Shown here piece after piece: positions 1 to 9,528 of a DNA stretch of 64,000 bases. The stretch is taken from positions 167,968 to 231,967 of the forward strand of contig JOBE01000013.1 of assembly GCA_000717735.1 (NCBI GenBank), written 5' to 3'. The DNA comes from Streptomyces griseoluteus. Its GTDB lineage: Bacteria; Actinomycetota; Actinomycetes; Streptomycetales; Streptomycetaceae. The notes under the pieces were generated by a model. It made no database searches. It saw only the letters and a list, made by a program, of their open reading frames with translations, and was not told the origin of the DNA. Both the position numbers and the translations under genes were made by a program. Every line of letters starts with the position of its first letter. Position 1 is the stretch's first letter.

Positions 1-128
1 TCCGTGCCGACCTCCTGGCCAAGAGCAAGGCGGCCAAGGCCGAGATGGACGACCACAATTGGGGCAACAAGCAGAACCGCTCGGCTGAGATGCAAGCACT
101 GATCGACAAACTGGAGAACTGGCCGTGA
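1..128 (+). CDS. C-terminal tail of an unknown protein, cut by the window start
   Basis: The frame beginning at base 3 is open for 41 codons and ends in TGA at 126-128. The peptide is charged and helical-looking, ending in a Leu-Glu-Asn-Trp-Pro tail, with no recognisable motif. Its stop overlaps the GTG of the next gene by four bases (GTGA, 125-128), so the two are very likely co-translated. Tails of polymorphic toxins followed by a coupled small gene look like this, but the visible 41 residues cannot prove it. The gene start lies outside the window. Confidence 0.6.
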   Translation, partial: RADLLAKSKAAKAEMDDHNWGNKQNRSAEMQALIDKLENWP

Positions 129-628
129 CCAGCGTTGAATTCCTCGCCTCTTTCATCACCACCGGAGAGCTGCAAGGCCTCCGCATCGGTTCGACACTCG
201 ACGAGGTCGACCGGGCATTCCGTCATCCCTTCGTCGATGTCGTCGGCGACGAAGGGGAGTGGCTGCGGCGGGACTACGGACTCGTAGAGTTCGCCTTCAA
301 CCCGGGGCCGGAGTGGGTCATGGCCACCGCGTCGGTCCAGTTGCACCGCCTCGCGTCGGACGACGGCCTGGCTCGGGCCTGGGCACAGAGCATGGGCGTC
401 GAGTTTCCCCTGTACACCTCCTGGGAGGAGGTACGCGACGCGCTCTCCCGTACAGGAGGCGTCCCGGAGCTGAAGGTCACCGACCAGGGCGGATTCCTCC
501 AGTACCGGGCCGCGTCGTCGAACGTCTCGATCCTCGTCGTGGACGGCGAGGACGAGGAGCGCGGTTACCGCGTCGGCAACGGCGACGTCTGGAGTCTCGA
601 GCTGTGGGCGCCGTTCCGGGCGAGTTGA
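125..628 (+). CDS. Hypothetical protein, possible immunity-type partner of the upstream gene
   Basis: This 167-residue soluble protein starts with GTG inside the stop of the preceding gene. It has no signal peptide or membrane segment. The first half carries a pattern common in small actinobacterial proteins (a helix, then a GLRIGSTLDEV segment, then aromatic-rich beta strands such as DYGLVEFAFNPGPEW); the second half has a Trp-rich end. I do not recognise the family. The coupled position after an unknown C-terminus and the acidic composition fit an immunity protein for a polymorphic toxin, which is inference only. It is followed by a strong shared terminator. Confidence 0.7.
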   Translation: MTSVEFLASFITTGELQGLRIGSTLDEVDRAFRHPFVDVVGDEGEWLRRDYGLVEFAFNPGPEWVMATASVQLHRLASDDGLARAWAQSMGVEFPLYTSWEEVRDALSRTGGVPELKVTDQGGFLQYRAASSNVSILVVDGEDEERGYRVGNGDVWSLELWAPFRAS

Positions 629-677
629 TGACCGCCGTACGCCACGCATGAGTTCCTCCGGAGCGATGCGGCGTACG

Positions 678-715
678 CGAAGGGCCCGGAATCCGTCAGG
701 ATTCCGGGCCCTTCG
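678..715. terminator. Bidirectional terminator between the hypothetical gene and aspS
   Basis: A perfect 17-bp inverted repeat (678-694 and 699-715) encloses a four-base loop. It sits between two convergent genes, 50 bp after the first stop and 17 bp before the aspS stop, so it can serve both directions. Confidence 0.85.
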
Positions 716-731
716 TTCAAGCACGTACTGC

Positions 732-2561
732 TTACCGCGCCGCGTCCGGGTGGACCGCCTCCGTGATCGGGCGGTCCTCCGTCGGCTTCTCGACGAGCTT
801 GGACTCCACCGGCTTGCGGAGCTGGATGTTCAGCTCGCGCAGGCGGGACTCGTCCAGTTCCGTCGGGGCGCCCATCAGGAGGTCCTGGGCGTTGCCGTTC
901 AGCGGGAAGGCGATCGTCTCGCGGATGTTCGGCTCGTCCGCGAGGAGCATCACGATGCGGTCGACGCCCGGGGCGATGCCGCCGTGCGGCGGGGCGCCGT
1001 ACTCGAAGGCGCGGAGCATGCCCGCGAACTCGTGCTCGACGGTCTCCTTCGAGTAGCCGGCGATCTCGAAGGCCTTGAACATGATCTCGGGCTCGTGGTT
1101 CCGGATGGCGCCGGAGGAGAGCTCGATGCCGTTGCAGACGATGTCGTACTGCCAGCCGAGGACGTCCAGCGGGTCCTGGGTCTCCAGGGCCTCGAGGCCG
1201 CCCTGCGGCATCGAGAAGGGGTTGTGCGAGAAGTCGATCTTGCCGGTCTCCTCGTCCTTCTCGTACATCGGGAAGTCGACGATCCACGCGAAGCGGAAGA
1301 CGTTCTCCTCGAACTGGCCGGCGCGCTTGGCGGCCTCGACCCGGACCGGGCCCATGATCTTGGAGACCTCGTCGAACTCGCCCGCGCCGAAGAAGATCGC
1401 GTGGCCGGGGGCCAGGCCGAGGCGCTCGGTGAGGACCTTGACGTTCTCCTCGGTGAGGAACTTCGCGATGGGGCCGGTCAGGGCGTTGCCCTCGCCGACG
1501 CGGACCCACGCCAGGCCCTTCGCGCCCAGGGAGACCGCGAAGTCGCCCAGCGCGTCGAAGAACTTGCGCGGCTGGTCGCCCGTGTCCGGAACGGCGAGCG
1601 CGCGGACGTGCTTGCCCGCGAAGGCCTTGAACTCGGACGCCTCGAACACGTCGGAGATGTCGACGAGTTCCAGGGACGTACGCAGGTCGGGCTTGTCGTT
1701 GCCGTACTTCAGCATCGACTCGCGGAACGGGATCCGCGGGAACGGCGAGGTGACGTGACGCCCGCCGCCGAACTCCTCGAAGATCTCCGTCATGAGCTTC
1801 TCGATCGGCTGGAAGACGTCCTCCTGCTCGACGAAGCTCATCTCGACGTCGAGCTGGTAGAACTCGCCCGGCGAGCGGTCGGCGCGGGCGTCCTCGTCGC
1901 GGAAGCAGGGCGCGATCTGGAAGTACCGGTCGAAGCCGGAGATCATGAGCAGCTGCTTGAACTGCTGCGGCGCCTGCGGCAGCGCGTAGAACTTGCCCGG
2001 GTTCAGGCGGGACGGGACGACGAAGTCGCGGGCGCCCTCGGGGGAGGTCGCGGCGAGGATCGGGGTCGCCATCTCGTTGAAGCCGAGGGCCACCATCTTG
2101 GAGCGGATGGAGGCGATGACGGCGGAGCGCAGCATGATGTTGCGGTGCATGCGCTCGCGGCGCAGGTCGAGGAAGCGGTACTCCAGGCGCCGCTCCTCGT
2201 TCACGCCGTCGTCGGTGTTGATGGTGAAGGGGATCTGCTTCGCGGCGCCCAGGACCTCGACCTCGGCGGCCTCGATCTCGATCTCGCCGGTCGCCAGTTC
2301 GGGGTTGACGTTGTCCGCGCCGCGGGAGACGACCTTGCCGTCCACGCGGACGACGGTCTCCTTCGTCAGCTTGTCGAGGACCTCGGCCGCGGCGGTGCCG
2401 GGGCGGGCGACGAGCTGCGTGATGCCGTAGTGGTCGCGCAGATCGATGAAGAGGATGCCGCCCAGGTCGCGCCGATTGTGCAGCCAGCCGCTCAGCCGGA
2501 CGTCGGTGCCGACGTCAGAGGCGCGGAGCTCGCCGCAGGTGTGGGACCTGTACCGATGCAT
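732..2561 (-). CDS. aspS: Aspartyl-tRNA synthetase
   Basis: Class II synthetase that charges tRNA with aspartate in the cytoplasm. At 609 residues it has the bacterial layout: N-terminal anticodon-binding OB fold (about 1-110), catalytic core, inserted GAD domain (about 300-410) and class II motif 3 [13 protein letters not shown] at 527-539. Motif 2 reads [19 protein letters not shown], one residue longer than the E. coli form and with Ala after DED. In the anticodon domain the residue after RRD is Leu, as in E. coli; non-discriminating enzymes often have His there, so tRNA specificity (Asp only, or Asp/Asn) is not settled by sequence. The ATG start follows the divergent region shared with the phosphatase gene; the stop faces a strong terminator. 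Confidence 0.97.
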   Translation of the reverse strand: MHRYRSHTCGELRASDVGTDVRLSGWLHNRRDLGGILFIDLRDHYGITQLVARPGTAAAEVLDKLTKETVVRVDGKVVSRGADNVNPELATGEIEIEAAEVEVLGAAKQIPFTINTDDGVNEERRLEYRFLDLRRERMHRNIMLRSAVIASIRSKMVALGFNEMATPILAATSPEGARDFVVPSRLNPGKFYALPQAPQQFKQLLMISGFDRYFQIAPCFRDEDARADRSPGEFYQLDVEMSFVEQEDVFQPIEKLMTEIFEEFGGGRHVTSPFPRIPFRESMLKYGNDKPDLRTSLELVDISDVFEASEFKAFAGKHVRALAVPDTGDQPRKFFDALGDFAVSLGAKGLAWVRVGEGNALTGPIAKFLTEENVKVLTERLGLAPGHAIFFGAGEFDEVSKIMGPVRVEAAKRAGQFEENVFRFAWIVDFPMYEKDEETGKIDFSHNPFSMPQGGLEALETQDPLDVLGWQYDIVCNGIELSSGAIRNHEPEIMFKAFEIAGYSKETVEHEFAGMLRAFEYGAPPHGGIAPGVDRIVMLLADEPNIRETIAFPLNGNAQDLLMGAPTELDESRLRELNIQLRKPVESKLVEKPTEDRPITEAVHPDAAR

Positions 2562-2754
2562 CGTCGTTCATCCAGTCTTCGGGATCTGTGGGTCGTGGGC
2601 CGCCCGCCCGGGGTCGCTGTCACGGGGCCGGGACTCGGGAGTCGCGGATGTCACAGAACACGCGGGCAGACCCACCCAGGGTACCGGCCGGGCGTCCTCC
2701 CTTTTCGAATACGCTCAGTGGCGACCTGGTGTCCGATATTCATAAAGTAGGGCA

Positions 2755-4881
2755 ATGCGCACCGAGGACGTCCTGGCCGCGATCGCGACCGGCCTGTGGC
2801 GCTGGGACAACGCGTCCGGGATCGTCTCGCTCGACGCCGAGGCAGCCCGGCTGCTCGGGCTGCCCACCGAGCCCGTACGGCTCACCGAGGCGGCCGTCCG
2901 CTCGCGTTTTCATCCCGTCGACTGGAACGAGATCGACGGGGTCGTCAACCTCGCCGTCGCCGAAGGCACCCTCGCCGAGGCCCGGCTGCGGATCATGGAC
3001 GAGCACGGCCGGGTGATCCGTACCGTACGGAGCAGATCGAAGCCGCTCATCGAGGGCAACGACTACCAGCTGGTCGGCACCCTCCAGGAAGTCGCCGAAC
3101 AGGTCCCGGGGACCGCCGCCCGCACCCCCATCACCGGTGACTGGCGCCGCTCCCGCGAGGCGTTCCTGCTCGACGCGGGGCGGGCGCTCGCCGAGGCGCG
3201 GTCCACGGCCGAGGTGCTGCGGGTCGCCGCCTCCCTCTCGATGCCCGGCTTCTCCCCCGACGGGCTCGCCGTCTTCGGCGTGGCCGGCGACCGGCTGACC
3301 GTCATCGGGCACCACGGGCACAGCGACGGCGACGAGGGGCCGTTCTCGTCGATGTCGCTCGACACGGACTACCCGGCGGCGGAGGTCGTGCGGACCGGCC
3401 GGGCGCTCTATCTGCCCACCCCGGACGAGTACCGGCGCCGCTTCCCCATGACCTGGCCGCTCGCGCAGCGCTTCGGGCGCCGCTCCTGGGCCTTCGTGCC
3501 GCTGGTCGTCGCCGGGCGCACCATGGGCACCTGGATGGCGGCCTTCAAGCACCCGGTGGCGTTCACGCCCGACGAGCGTTCGGTTCTCACGACGGTCGCG
3601 CGGATGCTGGCGCAGGCCCTGGCACGCGCGGGCGTGGCCGAGTCGGAGCGCGAGCTGTCCCTCGGCCTCCAGCGCACGATGATGCCGGTCCTCGGGCCGG
3701 GCATCCCCGGCATCAAGGTCGCCGCCCGGTACGTGCCGACCGGCGGCGGACTCCAGGTCGGCGGCGACTGGTACGACCTGATCCGGCTGCCCGGCGGGAC
3801 CTCCCGCACGGGCGGGCGCCGCCCCGGCCGCATCGCCCTCGTCATCGGCGACGTCCAGGGGCACGACGTGCGGGCGGCGGGCCTGATGGGGCAGCTGCGG
3901 ATCGCCCTGCGCGCGTACGCCTCCGAGGGCCACCGGCCCGACGCGGTCCTCTCCCGCGCCTCGCGCTTCCTGTACGGGATCACCGACGGGGACGACGGCG
4001 AGGAGTACGGCGGTCCCCGCTTCGCGACCTGCCTCTATCTGGAGGTCGACCTGGAGACGGGGACGGTCGACATCGCGCGGGCCGGGCATCCGGACCCGGC
4101 GGTACGGATGAACGACGGAACGGTTCTCCTCAGGCCGACGGCCGGCGGCCTCCCGCTCGGCATCGACCCCGACACCGACTACCCCACCACCCGGCTCACC
4201 CTCGACCCCGGCGAGACCCTCATGGTCTGCACCGACGGCCTCCTGGAGACCGGCGGGCACGACCTCGACACCGGCTGGGACCGGGTCAGGAAGCTCCTGG
4301 AAGCCCACGAGGGCGACGATCTGGAGCAGCTCGCCGACACGCTCGTGGAGGCCGTCCACGGGCCCGGCTCCCACCACACGACCGGGCCGCTCGCCGACCG
4401 CCGCGAGGACGACATCGCCGTCCTGCTGCTCTCCCGCCGGCCCGCCGGACCGGTGGTGGAGGCCCCGCGCCGCACCCTGATGACGATCGCCCAGGCCGAG
4501 CCGGAGCGGATCGCCGAGGCCCGCGAACAGATGCGGCAGCTGCTGCACGACTGGACGGACCGGGACCAGCTCGACTCGGCCGTCCTCATGGTCTCCGAGA
4601 TGGTCACCAACGTCCTCGTCCACACGGACGGCGACGCCCTCCTCGTCGCCGAGGTCGCCTGCGCCGCGAAGTCCCGGCGGCTGCGGGTGGAGGTGTCCGA
4701 CACCAGCGACGAACTGCCGCACAAGCGCCACCCGGGCGAGATGGCGTCGAGCGGCCGCGGCCTGGTCCTGATGGAGATGCTGGCGGACGCGTGGGGCGTC
4801 GACCCGCGCGGCGAGGGCAAGGCGATCTGGTTCGAGCTGAACGAGACCCCGAGCCCTTCGGGGGAGAGCTGCTGCGGCTAG
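2755..4881 (+). CDS. PAS-GAF-PP2C phosphatase with C-terminal anti-sigma-type ATPase
   Basis: A 708-residue cytoplasmic signalling protein. In order: a PAS-like domain (about 1-100), a GAF domain (about 130-290), a SpoIIE/RsbU PP2C phosphatase (about 300-560) with the metal-binding GGDWYD near 330 and a late acidic DGLLETGG near 492, and a GHKL ATPase of the RsbW/anti-sigma type (about 590-700) with the N-box EMVTNVLVH near 610 and a GRGLVLM G-box. Proteins of this kind dephosphorylate anti-anti-sigma factors and may also phosphorylate them, so sensor input is wired to sigma-factor release. No anti-anti-sigma gene lies beside it, so the partner is unknown. The stop codon lies in a CTAGGGCCTG motif (see findings). 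The ribosome site before ATG is weak. Confidence 0.93.
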   Translation: MRTEDVLAAIATGLWRWDNASGIVSLDAEAARLLGLPTEPVRLTEAAVRSRFHPVDWNEIDGVVNLAVAEGTLAEARLRIMDEHGRVIRTVRSRSKPLIEGNDYQLVGTLQEVAEQVPGTAARTPITGDWRRSREAFLLDAGRALAEARSTAEVLRVAASLSMPGFSPDGLAVFGVAGDRLTVIGHHGHSDGDEGPFSSMSLDTDYPAAEVVRTGRALYLPTPDEYRRRFPMTWPLAQRFGRRSWAFVPLVVAGRTMGTWMAAFKHPVAFTPDERSVLTTVARMLAQALARAGVAESERELSLGLQRTMMPVLGPGIPGIKVAARYVPTGGGLQVGGDWYDLIRLPGGTSRTGGRRPGRIALVIGDVQGHDVRAAGLMGQLRIALRAYASEGHRPDAVLSRASRFLYGITDGDDGEEYGGPRFATCLYLEVDLETGTVDIARAGHPDPAVRMNDGTVLLRPTAGGLPLGIDPDTDYPTTRLTLDPGETLMVCTDGLLETGGHDLDTGWDRVRKLLEAHEGDDLEQLADTLVEAVHGPGSHHTTGPLADRREDDIAVLLLSRRPAGPVVEAPRRTLMTIAQAEPERIAEAREQMRQLLHDWTDRDQLDSAVLMVSEMVTNVLVHTDGDALLVAEVACAAKSRRLRVEVSDTSDELPHKRHPGEMASSGRGLVLMEMLADAWGVDPRGEGKAIWFELNETPSPSGESCCG

Positions 4882-5025
4882 GGCCTGTCCTGCGCCGCTC
4901 GTGTCCCGGTCCCACACCGCTCGGGCCCCGGTCCCACCCGGCCCGGGGTCCCGGCGCGCAGCCGCTCGTCCGGCGGCGCAGACTGGTTGCGTACGGCCGC
5001 CTCCGGGGGGACCACGGAGATTGCC

Positions 5026-5844
5026 ATGGACACCCACAAGGTCGGGAGCGACACCACCGTCCTGGCCGACAGCCTCGAAATACCCGGGATCGGTCACATC
5101 CCCGTCAACGCGTACGTCCTCACCGCCACCGAACCCGTCGTCGTCGACACCGGGCTCTCGATAGCCGACCGGAACTTCGTCAACACGCTCGGCTCGGTCA
5201 TCGACCCCGCCGACGTCCTCTGGATCTGGCTCACCCACCCCGACCGCGACCACACCGGCGGCATCTTCGACCTGCTCGTGGCCGCGCCCCGGGCGAAGGT
5301 CGTCACCACCTTCATCGGCGCCGGGATCATGACCACGGAGCGCGCGCTGCCGATGGACCGGTTGTACTTCCTCAACCCCGGTCAGTCCCTCGACGTCGGC
5401 GACCGCATGCTGCGCGCGTTCCGGCCCCCGCTCTTCGACAACCCCGCCACGGTCGGCTTCTACGACGAGAAGACCAGGATCTGCTTCTCCTCCGACTGCT
5501 TCGGCGGGCCGATGCCGACCGCCGAGCTGGCGGAGAGCGGGCACGCGAACGACCTCAAGCCGGAGGAACTGCGGCAGGCGCAGCTGCTGTGGGCGAGCCT
5601 GGACAGCCCGTGGGTGCACGTGGTCGACCCGGACAAGTTCCGGACGACGATCGACCCGATACGGGACATGGCGCCCGAGATCGTGCTGTCCACGCATCTG
5701 CCGCCTGCGGTGCGGATGACGGCCTCGATGACCGACACGATCTCGATGGCCCCGGACGCGGACCCGTTCGTCGGCCCCGACCAGGCGGCCCTCGAACAGA
5801 TGCTGGCGTCCTTCGAGCCGGGCGGACTGCCTGCGGCGACCTGA
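5026..5844 (+). CDS. Metallo-beta-lactamase-fold protein (ODP/flavodiiron-like)
   Basis: 272 residues from ATG 5026, chosen because GGAGA lies six bases upstream; an upstream TTG at 4987 is the alternative. The fold shows the expected strand with VVVDTGL, then the metal motif HPDRDH near residues 70-75, then a late CFSSDCFGG strand and a final STHLPP histidine. The motif is HxDxDH rather than the usual HxHxDH, closer to the HxExDH of oxygen-reducing diiron proteins. It has no flavodoxin domain, so it is the lactamase-fold part only. A diiron oxygen- or NO-linked redox role is possible; the substrate is unknown. It is a single gene between two signalling genes on the same strand. Confidence 0.85.
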   Translation: MDTHKVGSDTTVLADSLEIPGIGHIPVNAYVLTATEPVVVDTGLSIADRNFVNTLGSVIDPADVLWIWLTHPDRDHTGGIFDLLVAAPRAKVVTTFIGAGIMTTERALPMDRLYFLNPGQSLDVGDRMLRAFRPPLFDNPATVGFYDEKTRICFSSDCFGGPMPTAELAESGHANDLKPEELRQAQLLWASLDSPWVHVVDPDKFRTTIDPIRDMAPEIVLSTHLPPAVRMTASMTDTISMAPDADPFVGPDQAALEQMLASFEPGGLPAAT

Positions 5845-5991
5845 GCGACCGGCCCGCCTCGACCCTGCGCACCGAGAACACCGGTTGATCGTCAACAGGC
5901 TGTGACAAAGCGGTGGTTGACCGCCTTTCGCGCCGCGGGCTTGACTGGTGCCGGGCCTCGGCACGGGCAGGGGCCCGGGGGGTGGGGGCAC

Positions 5992-8361
5992 ATGAAGTGG
6001 TTCAGGCGTGCCGGGCGACCGCGGGGCACGGCACCCGGAGGGGGCGCCCTCCGGCCGGACGGCGACGGGCGGGAACACGCCCTGAGCCGGAGCGGCATCG
6101 AAAGCGCGGGGCGCGAAGGCGACGCCGAGGGCGCCGCGCGCGGCTACCGCCACCTGGTCGCCCAGGCGCTGCAGGAACACGGCGCCGACCACCCCGTCAC
6201 GCTCGCCCTCCGCCACCAGCTCGCCCACTGGACCGGCGAGGCGGGGCGGCCGGACCAGGCGTGGGAGCTGTTCGGCCTGCTGCTCCAGGACCGGCTGCGG
6301 CTCCAGGGCGACGCCCATCCGGACGTCCACCTCTGCGCCCACCAGGTCGCGCACTGGCTGGGACGCGCGGGGCGGGTCGAGGAGGCCGTCAGCCGTTACG
6401 TCGGGTTGTACGAGCTGACCAGGGACCTCGGGCAGCACGCCGCCTCGCTCCAGGCGCTGTGCGACCTGGGCCACTGGCAGCAGCAGGCCGGCGACACCAA
6501 GGCGGCGCTGCGCTCCTTCCGCATGATGCAGCAGGATGCCGTACGCCACTTCGGCGCGGACCATCAGCTCGCGGACATCGCGCGCACGCGGTACGCGGAG
6601 CTGGCGGGCGACCTGCCCTTCGGGACGGCCGGCGGCAGGGAGGCGGTGGAGTCGCTCCTGAAGGCCGCCGCGGGGGTCGCCGCGGCCGGGGACGCCGAGC
6701 GCGCGGCCCGCCTGTACGAGCGGGCGGCCGAACGGGCGGCGACAGCGTGCGGCGAGGCGAGCGACGAGTACCTCACAGCGGTCGTCGGTGCCGCCCGGCA
6801 GCGCGTGGAGGCGGGCGCGAACGGGGCCGCCGCGGACGCCTTCGGCAAGGTCATGGCGTGCATGCGGCAGCGGGGCGAGGGCGGCGGCACGGAGTACGCG
6901 GCCCTGGGGGAGCTGCGCGAACAGCTGCTGCGGGCGGCGTCGCGGGAGCGGGCCGAGGGCGGCCCGGCCGCCCCGTCCGCGGCTCCTTCCTCGTCCGCCC
7001 GGCCCCTGCGCCCCGTTCCCACGGCTCCCACCCCTGCGTACGTACACGAGGGCGCCGAGGCGCTGGGCGGCTGGCGTACACCCGACCGGGCCCGGGGACG
7101 GGACGGCGGACGGGATCAGGGCGGGCCGCTTCCGGACGCGGGCGCGCGGTTCGGCCCGTACCGGGTCCTGGAGGAGGTCGGCCGTGGCGGGTTCGGGCGC
7201 GTCTTCCTGGGCCAGGACGACGACGGGGTCCTCGTCGCCGTGAAGACCCTCCACCCGGAGCTGGCCCGGCAGGCCGACAAGCGGGACGGGTTCGCGCGGG
7301 AGGTGACGGCGCTGCGACGGGTGGACAGCCGCTACGTGGTGCCGGTGGTGGCGGCCGACACCGGGACGGAGGTGCCGTGGATGGCGGTCCCCTTCGTCTC
7401 GGACCCGTCGCTGCAGGAGGTGCTCGCCGAGCACGGCTCCCTGGACCCGGCGGTGGTCCGCACGCTCGGCGCGGGCGTGGCCCACGCGCTGGCCGCGATC
7501 CACGCGGCGGGCGTCGTCCACCTGGACCTCAAGCCGGGCAACATTCTGCTCGGCGAGGACCGGCCGCGCGTGATCGACTTCGGGATCGCCCAGCTGGAGC
7601 GGCTGGCCGGGCCCCGGCGCGGCTTCACCGGCACGTACTCCTTCGCGGCGCCCGAGCAGCTGACCGGGGAGGGCGAACTGACCGGCGCGGCGGACGTGTT
7701 CGCACTCGGTACGACGCTGGTCTGGCTGGCCCTGGGGCACGGGCCCTGGGGCCGGGGCGAACCGCTGTCCGTGGCGTGGCGCATCTGCGCGACCGAACCC
7801 GACCTCGCGGGCCTGCCGCGCGAACTGTCCGCGCTGGTCTCCCGCTGCCTCGCCAAGAACCCGGCCGACCGGCCCACGGCCGCGGAGGTCGCCCGGGACC
7901 TGGCCCCCGGCACGGTGGAACCGCTGCCGCCCCAGATGCCCCGCGCGACCCGGGACTTCATCCGCGCCCAGCGCGAGGTGCCCGCGACGCGGCGCCTGAC
8001 GGCCAGGGATACGGCCGCCGCCGAGGGCCGTACGACCGAGCCCCTCACCCTGCCGGCCCCGGACGCCGTCGAGCGGCTGGAGACCGAGGTGCGGGCGTGG
8101 GAGCGGGCGACGCAGGGCAGCGGTCCGGCGGCGGTCCTGGCCGGGTGCGCCGATCTGCTGCGGGAGGCGGAGCGGGACCTGGGCCGCGCCCACCCCCTGT
8201 CGCTGCGCCTGGCGGTGTCGTACGCGCTGCTCGACGTGGGCGCTCCGGGCGGCTACGACAGGGCGGTGGAGGTGGTGGCGTTCGCCGCCGGGCATCTGGG
8301 CACGGGCCATCCGGCGGTGGACGAGGCGACACGGATCCTGGCCGTGCTCAAGCCCCGCTGA
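5992..8361 (+). CDS. Serine/threonine kinase with N-terminal TPR-like repeats and a C-terminal helical region
   Basis: 789 residues from ATG 5992, preceded by a GGGGG run. Residues 1-330 are helical TPR-like units (repeats of the type LAHWTGEAGRPDQAWELFGLLL). A Pro/Ala linker leads to a Hanks-type kinase (about 386-640): glycine loop GRGGFGRV, VAVKTL lysine, DFG near 528, APE, and a further TPR-like stretch to the end. The catalytic loop reads HLDLKPGN, so the usual Arg of HRD is Leu (near 510). The Asp and Asn are kept, so it should be catalytic but not regulated by activation-loop phosphorylation in the RD manner. No membrane segment is visible, so it is probably cytosolic. Its 3' end overlaps the convergent permease gene by 14 bp. 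Confidence 0.9.
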   Translation: MKWFRRAGRPRGTAPGGGALRPDGDGREHALSRSGIESAGREGDAEGAARGYRHLVAQALQEHGADHPVTLALRHQLAHWTGEAGRPDQAWELFGLLLQDRLRLQGDAHPDVHLCAHQVAHWLGRAGRVEEAVSRYVGLYELTRDLGQHAASLQALCDLGHWQQQAGDTKAALRSFRMMQQDAVRHFGADHQLADIARTRYAELAGDLPFGTAGGREAVESLLKAAAGVAAAGDAERAARLYERAAERAATACGEASDEYLTAVVGAARQRVEAGANGAAADAFGKVMACMRQRGEGGGTEYAALGELREQLLRAASRERAEGGPAAPSAAPSSSARPLRPVPTAPTPAYVHEGAEALGGWRTPDRARGRDGGRDQGGPLPDAGARFGPYRVLEEVGRGGFGRVFLGQDDDGVLVAVKTLHPELARQADKRDGFAREVTALRRVDSRYVVPVVAADTGTEVPWMAVPFVSDPSLQEVLAEHGSLDPAVVRTLGAGVAHALAAIHAAGVVHLDLKPGNILLGEDRPRVIDFGIAQLERLAGPRRGFTGTYSFAAPEQLTGEGELTGAADVFALGTTLVWLALGHGPWGRGEPLSVAWRICATEPDLAGLPRELSALVSRCLAKNPADRPTAAEVARDLAPGTVEPLPPQMPRATRDFIRAQREVPATRRLTARDTAAAEGRTTEPLTLPAPDAVERLETEVRAWERATQGSGPAAVLAGCADLLREAERDLGRAHPLSLRLAVSYALLDVGAPGGYDRAVEVVAFAAGHLGTGHPAVDEATRILAVLKPR

Positions 8362-9442
8362 GCGCGCCGGGTGGCTGCCCGTTGTCCGGCTTCGGCGGTG
8401 GTGGGGTCCCGTACCGCGCCTTCAGCTCGCTGAGGACGCCGGTCACGGCGGCCGTCAGGGGTAGGGCGAGCAGCATGCCGAGGACGCCCGCGACGGACGC
8501 CCCGGCCGTGATCGCCAGCATCACCGCGGCCGGGTGCATCTGCACGGTCCGGCTCTGCACCAACGGCTGGAGCACGTTCCCCTCGATGACCTGGACGGCC
8601 AGGACGATGGCCAGCACCCACAGGGCGATGGCGAAGCCCCGGTCGGCGAGGGCGACGAGGACGGCGACGGCGCCGGAGAGGAAGGCGCCGAGGTACGGGA
8701 TGTAGGCGGTGACGAAGACGAGTGCGGCGAGGCCGACCGCGCCGGGCACGTCGAGGACGACGAGGCCGACGCCGATGAGGACGGCGTCGACGAGGGCCAC
8801 GAGGGTCGTGCCGCGCATGAAGCCCTCGACGGCCTCGAAGGCGCGGCGGGCCATGGCCTCGACGAGGTCCCCGGTGGCGGCGGGGACGAGGGAGCGCAGG
8901 GCGCCCGCGGCCCGGTCGGAGTCGCGCAGGAAGAAGAAGATGAGGAGGAGGGCGAGGACGGCGGTGGCGAGCATCTCGCCGACGACGCTGATGCCGCTGA
9001 TCACCCCGGAGGCGGCGGTGCCGCCGAACCGCTCCAGGAGGGTCTTGGCGTTCTTCGCGAGGTCGTCGAGGGAGGTCCCGGCCGCGCCGAGGTGTTCGGC
9101 GATGTCGGTGGCGGCCTGCCGCAGGGAGGCGACGATCTGGTCGCCGGTCTCGATGAGCGCGACGACGACGATGTACGTGGCTCCGCCGACGACCGTGAGG
9201 ACGGCGACGACGGTGAGCGCGGCGGCGAGCGACTTGCGGACCTTCATCCGGAGCAGGCGCCGGTAGAGGGGCCCGAGGAGGGCGGTGCCGAGGATCGCGA
9301 GCAGAACGGGCGTGACGGCCGTCTTGAAGGCGACGCACAGCCAGATCCCGACGGCGGCGACCCCGGCGACGAGCAGCAGGACGGCGCACCAGGCGGCCAC
9401 CCTGCGGACGGGTTCGGGGAGGAGCGGGGACGACGTCTGCAC
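8348..9442 (-). CDS. AI-2E family permease
   Basis: 364 residues with about eight hydrophobic segments: an N-terminal pair, a long central soluble stretch (about 100-170), and a C-terminal group ending with the family pattern VIEGNVLQPLVQSRTVQMHP followed by GMLLALPLTA. This is the AI-2E transporter-like family, whose members have been linked to autoinducer or small-ion export; the substrate here cannot be read from sequence. The C-terminus carries a Pro-rich cytoplasmic tail. It is convergent and overlapping with the TPR-kinase gene. Confidence 0.93.
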   Translation of the reverse strand: MQTSSPLLPEPVRRVAAWCAVLLLVAGVAAVGIWLCVAFKTAVTPVLLAILGTALLGPLYRRLLRMKVRKSLAAALTVVAVLTVVGGATYIVVVALIETGDQIVASLRQAATDIAEHLGAAGTSLDDLAKNAKTLLERFGGTAASGVISGISVVGEMLATAVLALLLIFFFLRDSDRAAGALRSLVPAATGDLVEAMARRAFEAVEGFMRGTTLVALVDAVLIGVGLVVLDVPGAVGLAALVFVTAYIPYLGAFLSGAVAVLVALADRGFAIALWVLAIVLAVQVIEGNVLQPLVQSRTVQMHPAAVMLAITAGASVAGVLGMLLALPLTAAVTGVLSELKARYGTPPPPKPDNGQPPGALSGA

Positions 9443-9528
9443 CCGATCACCGCACCACGCCCGCCGGCGTGTCGTCGCGCGCTGACGGACCGTACGGGTG
9501 ACGGCCCGTCAACGCCTGCCGCGTACGG

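Noticed and set aside
2740..8310. A 1856-codon open frame on the minus strand
   Set aside because: It is antisense to four well-supported genes. Long antisense frames are expected from strong GC bias at codon third positions; composition is Arg/Pro/Gly-rich with no domains.
9494..9509. Hairpin as terminator after pirin
   Set aside because: The stem is only five base pairs, common by chance in this GC content.
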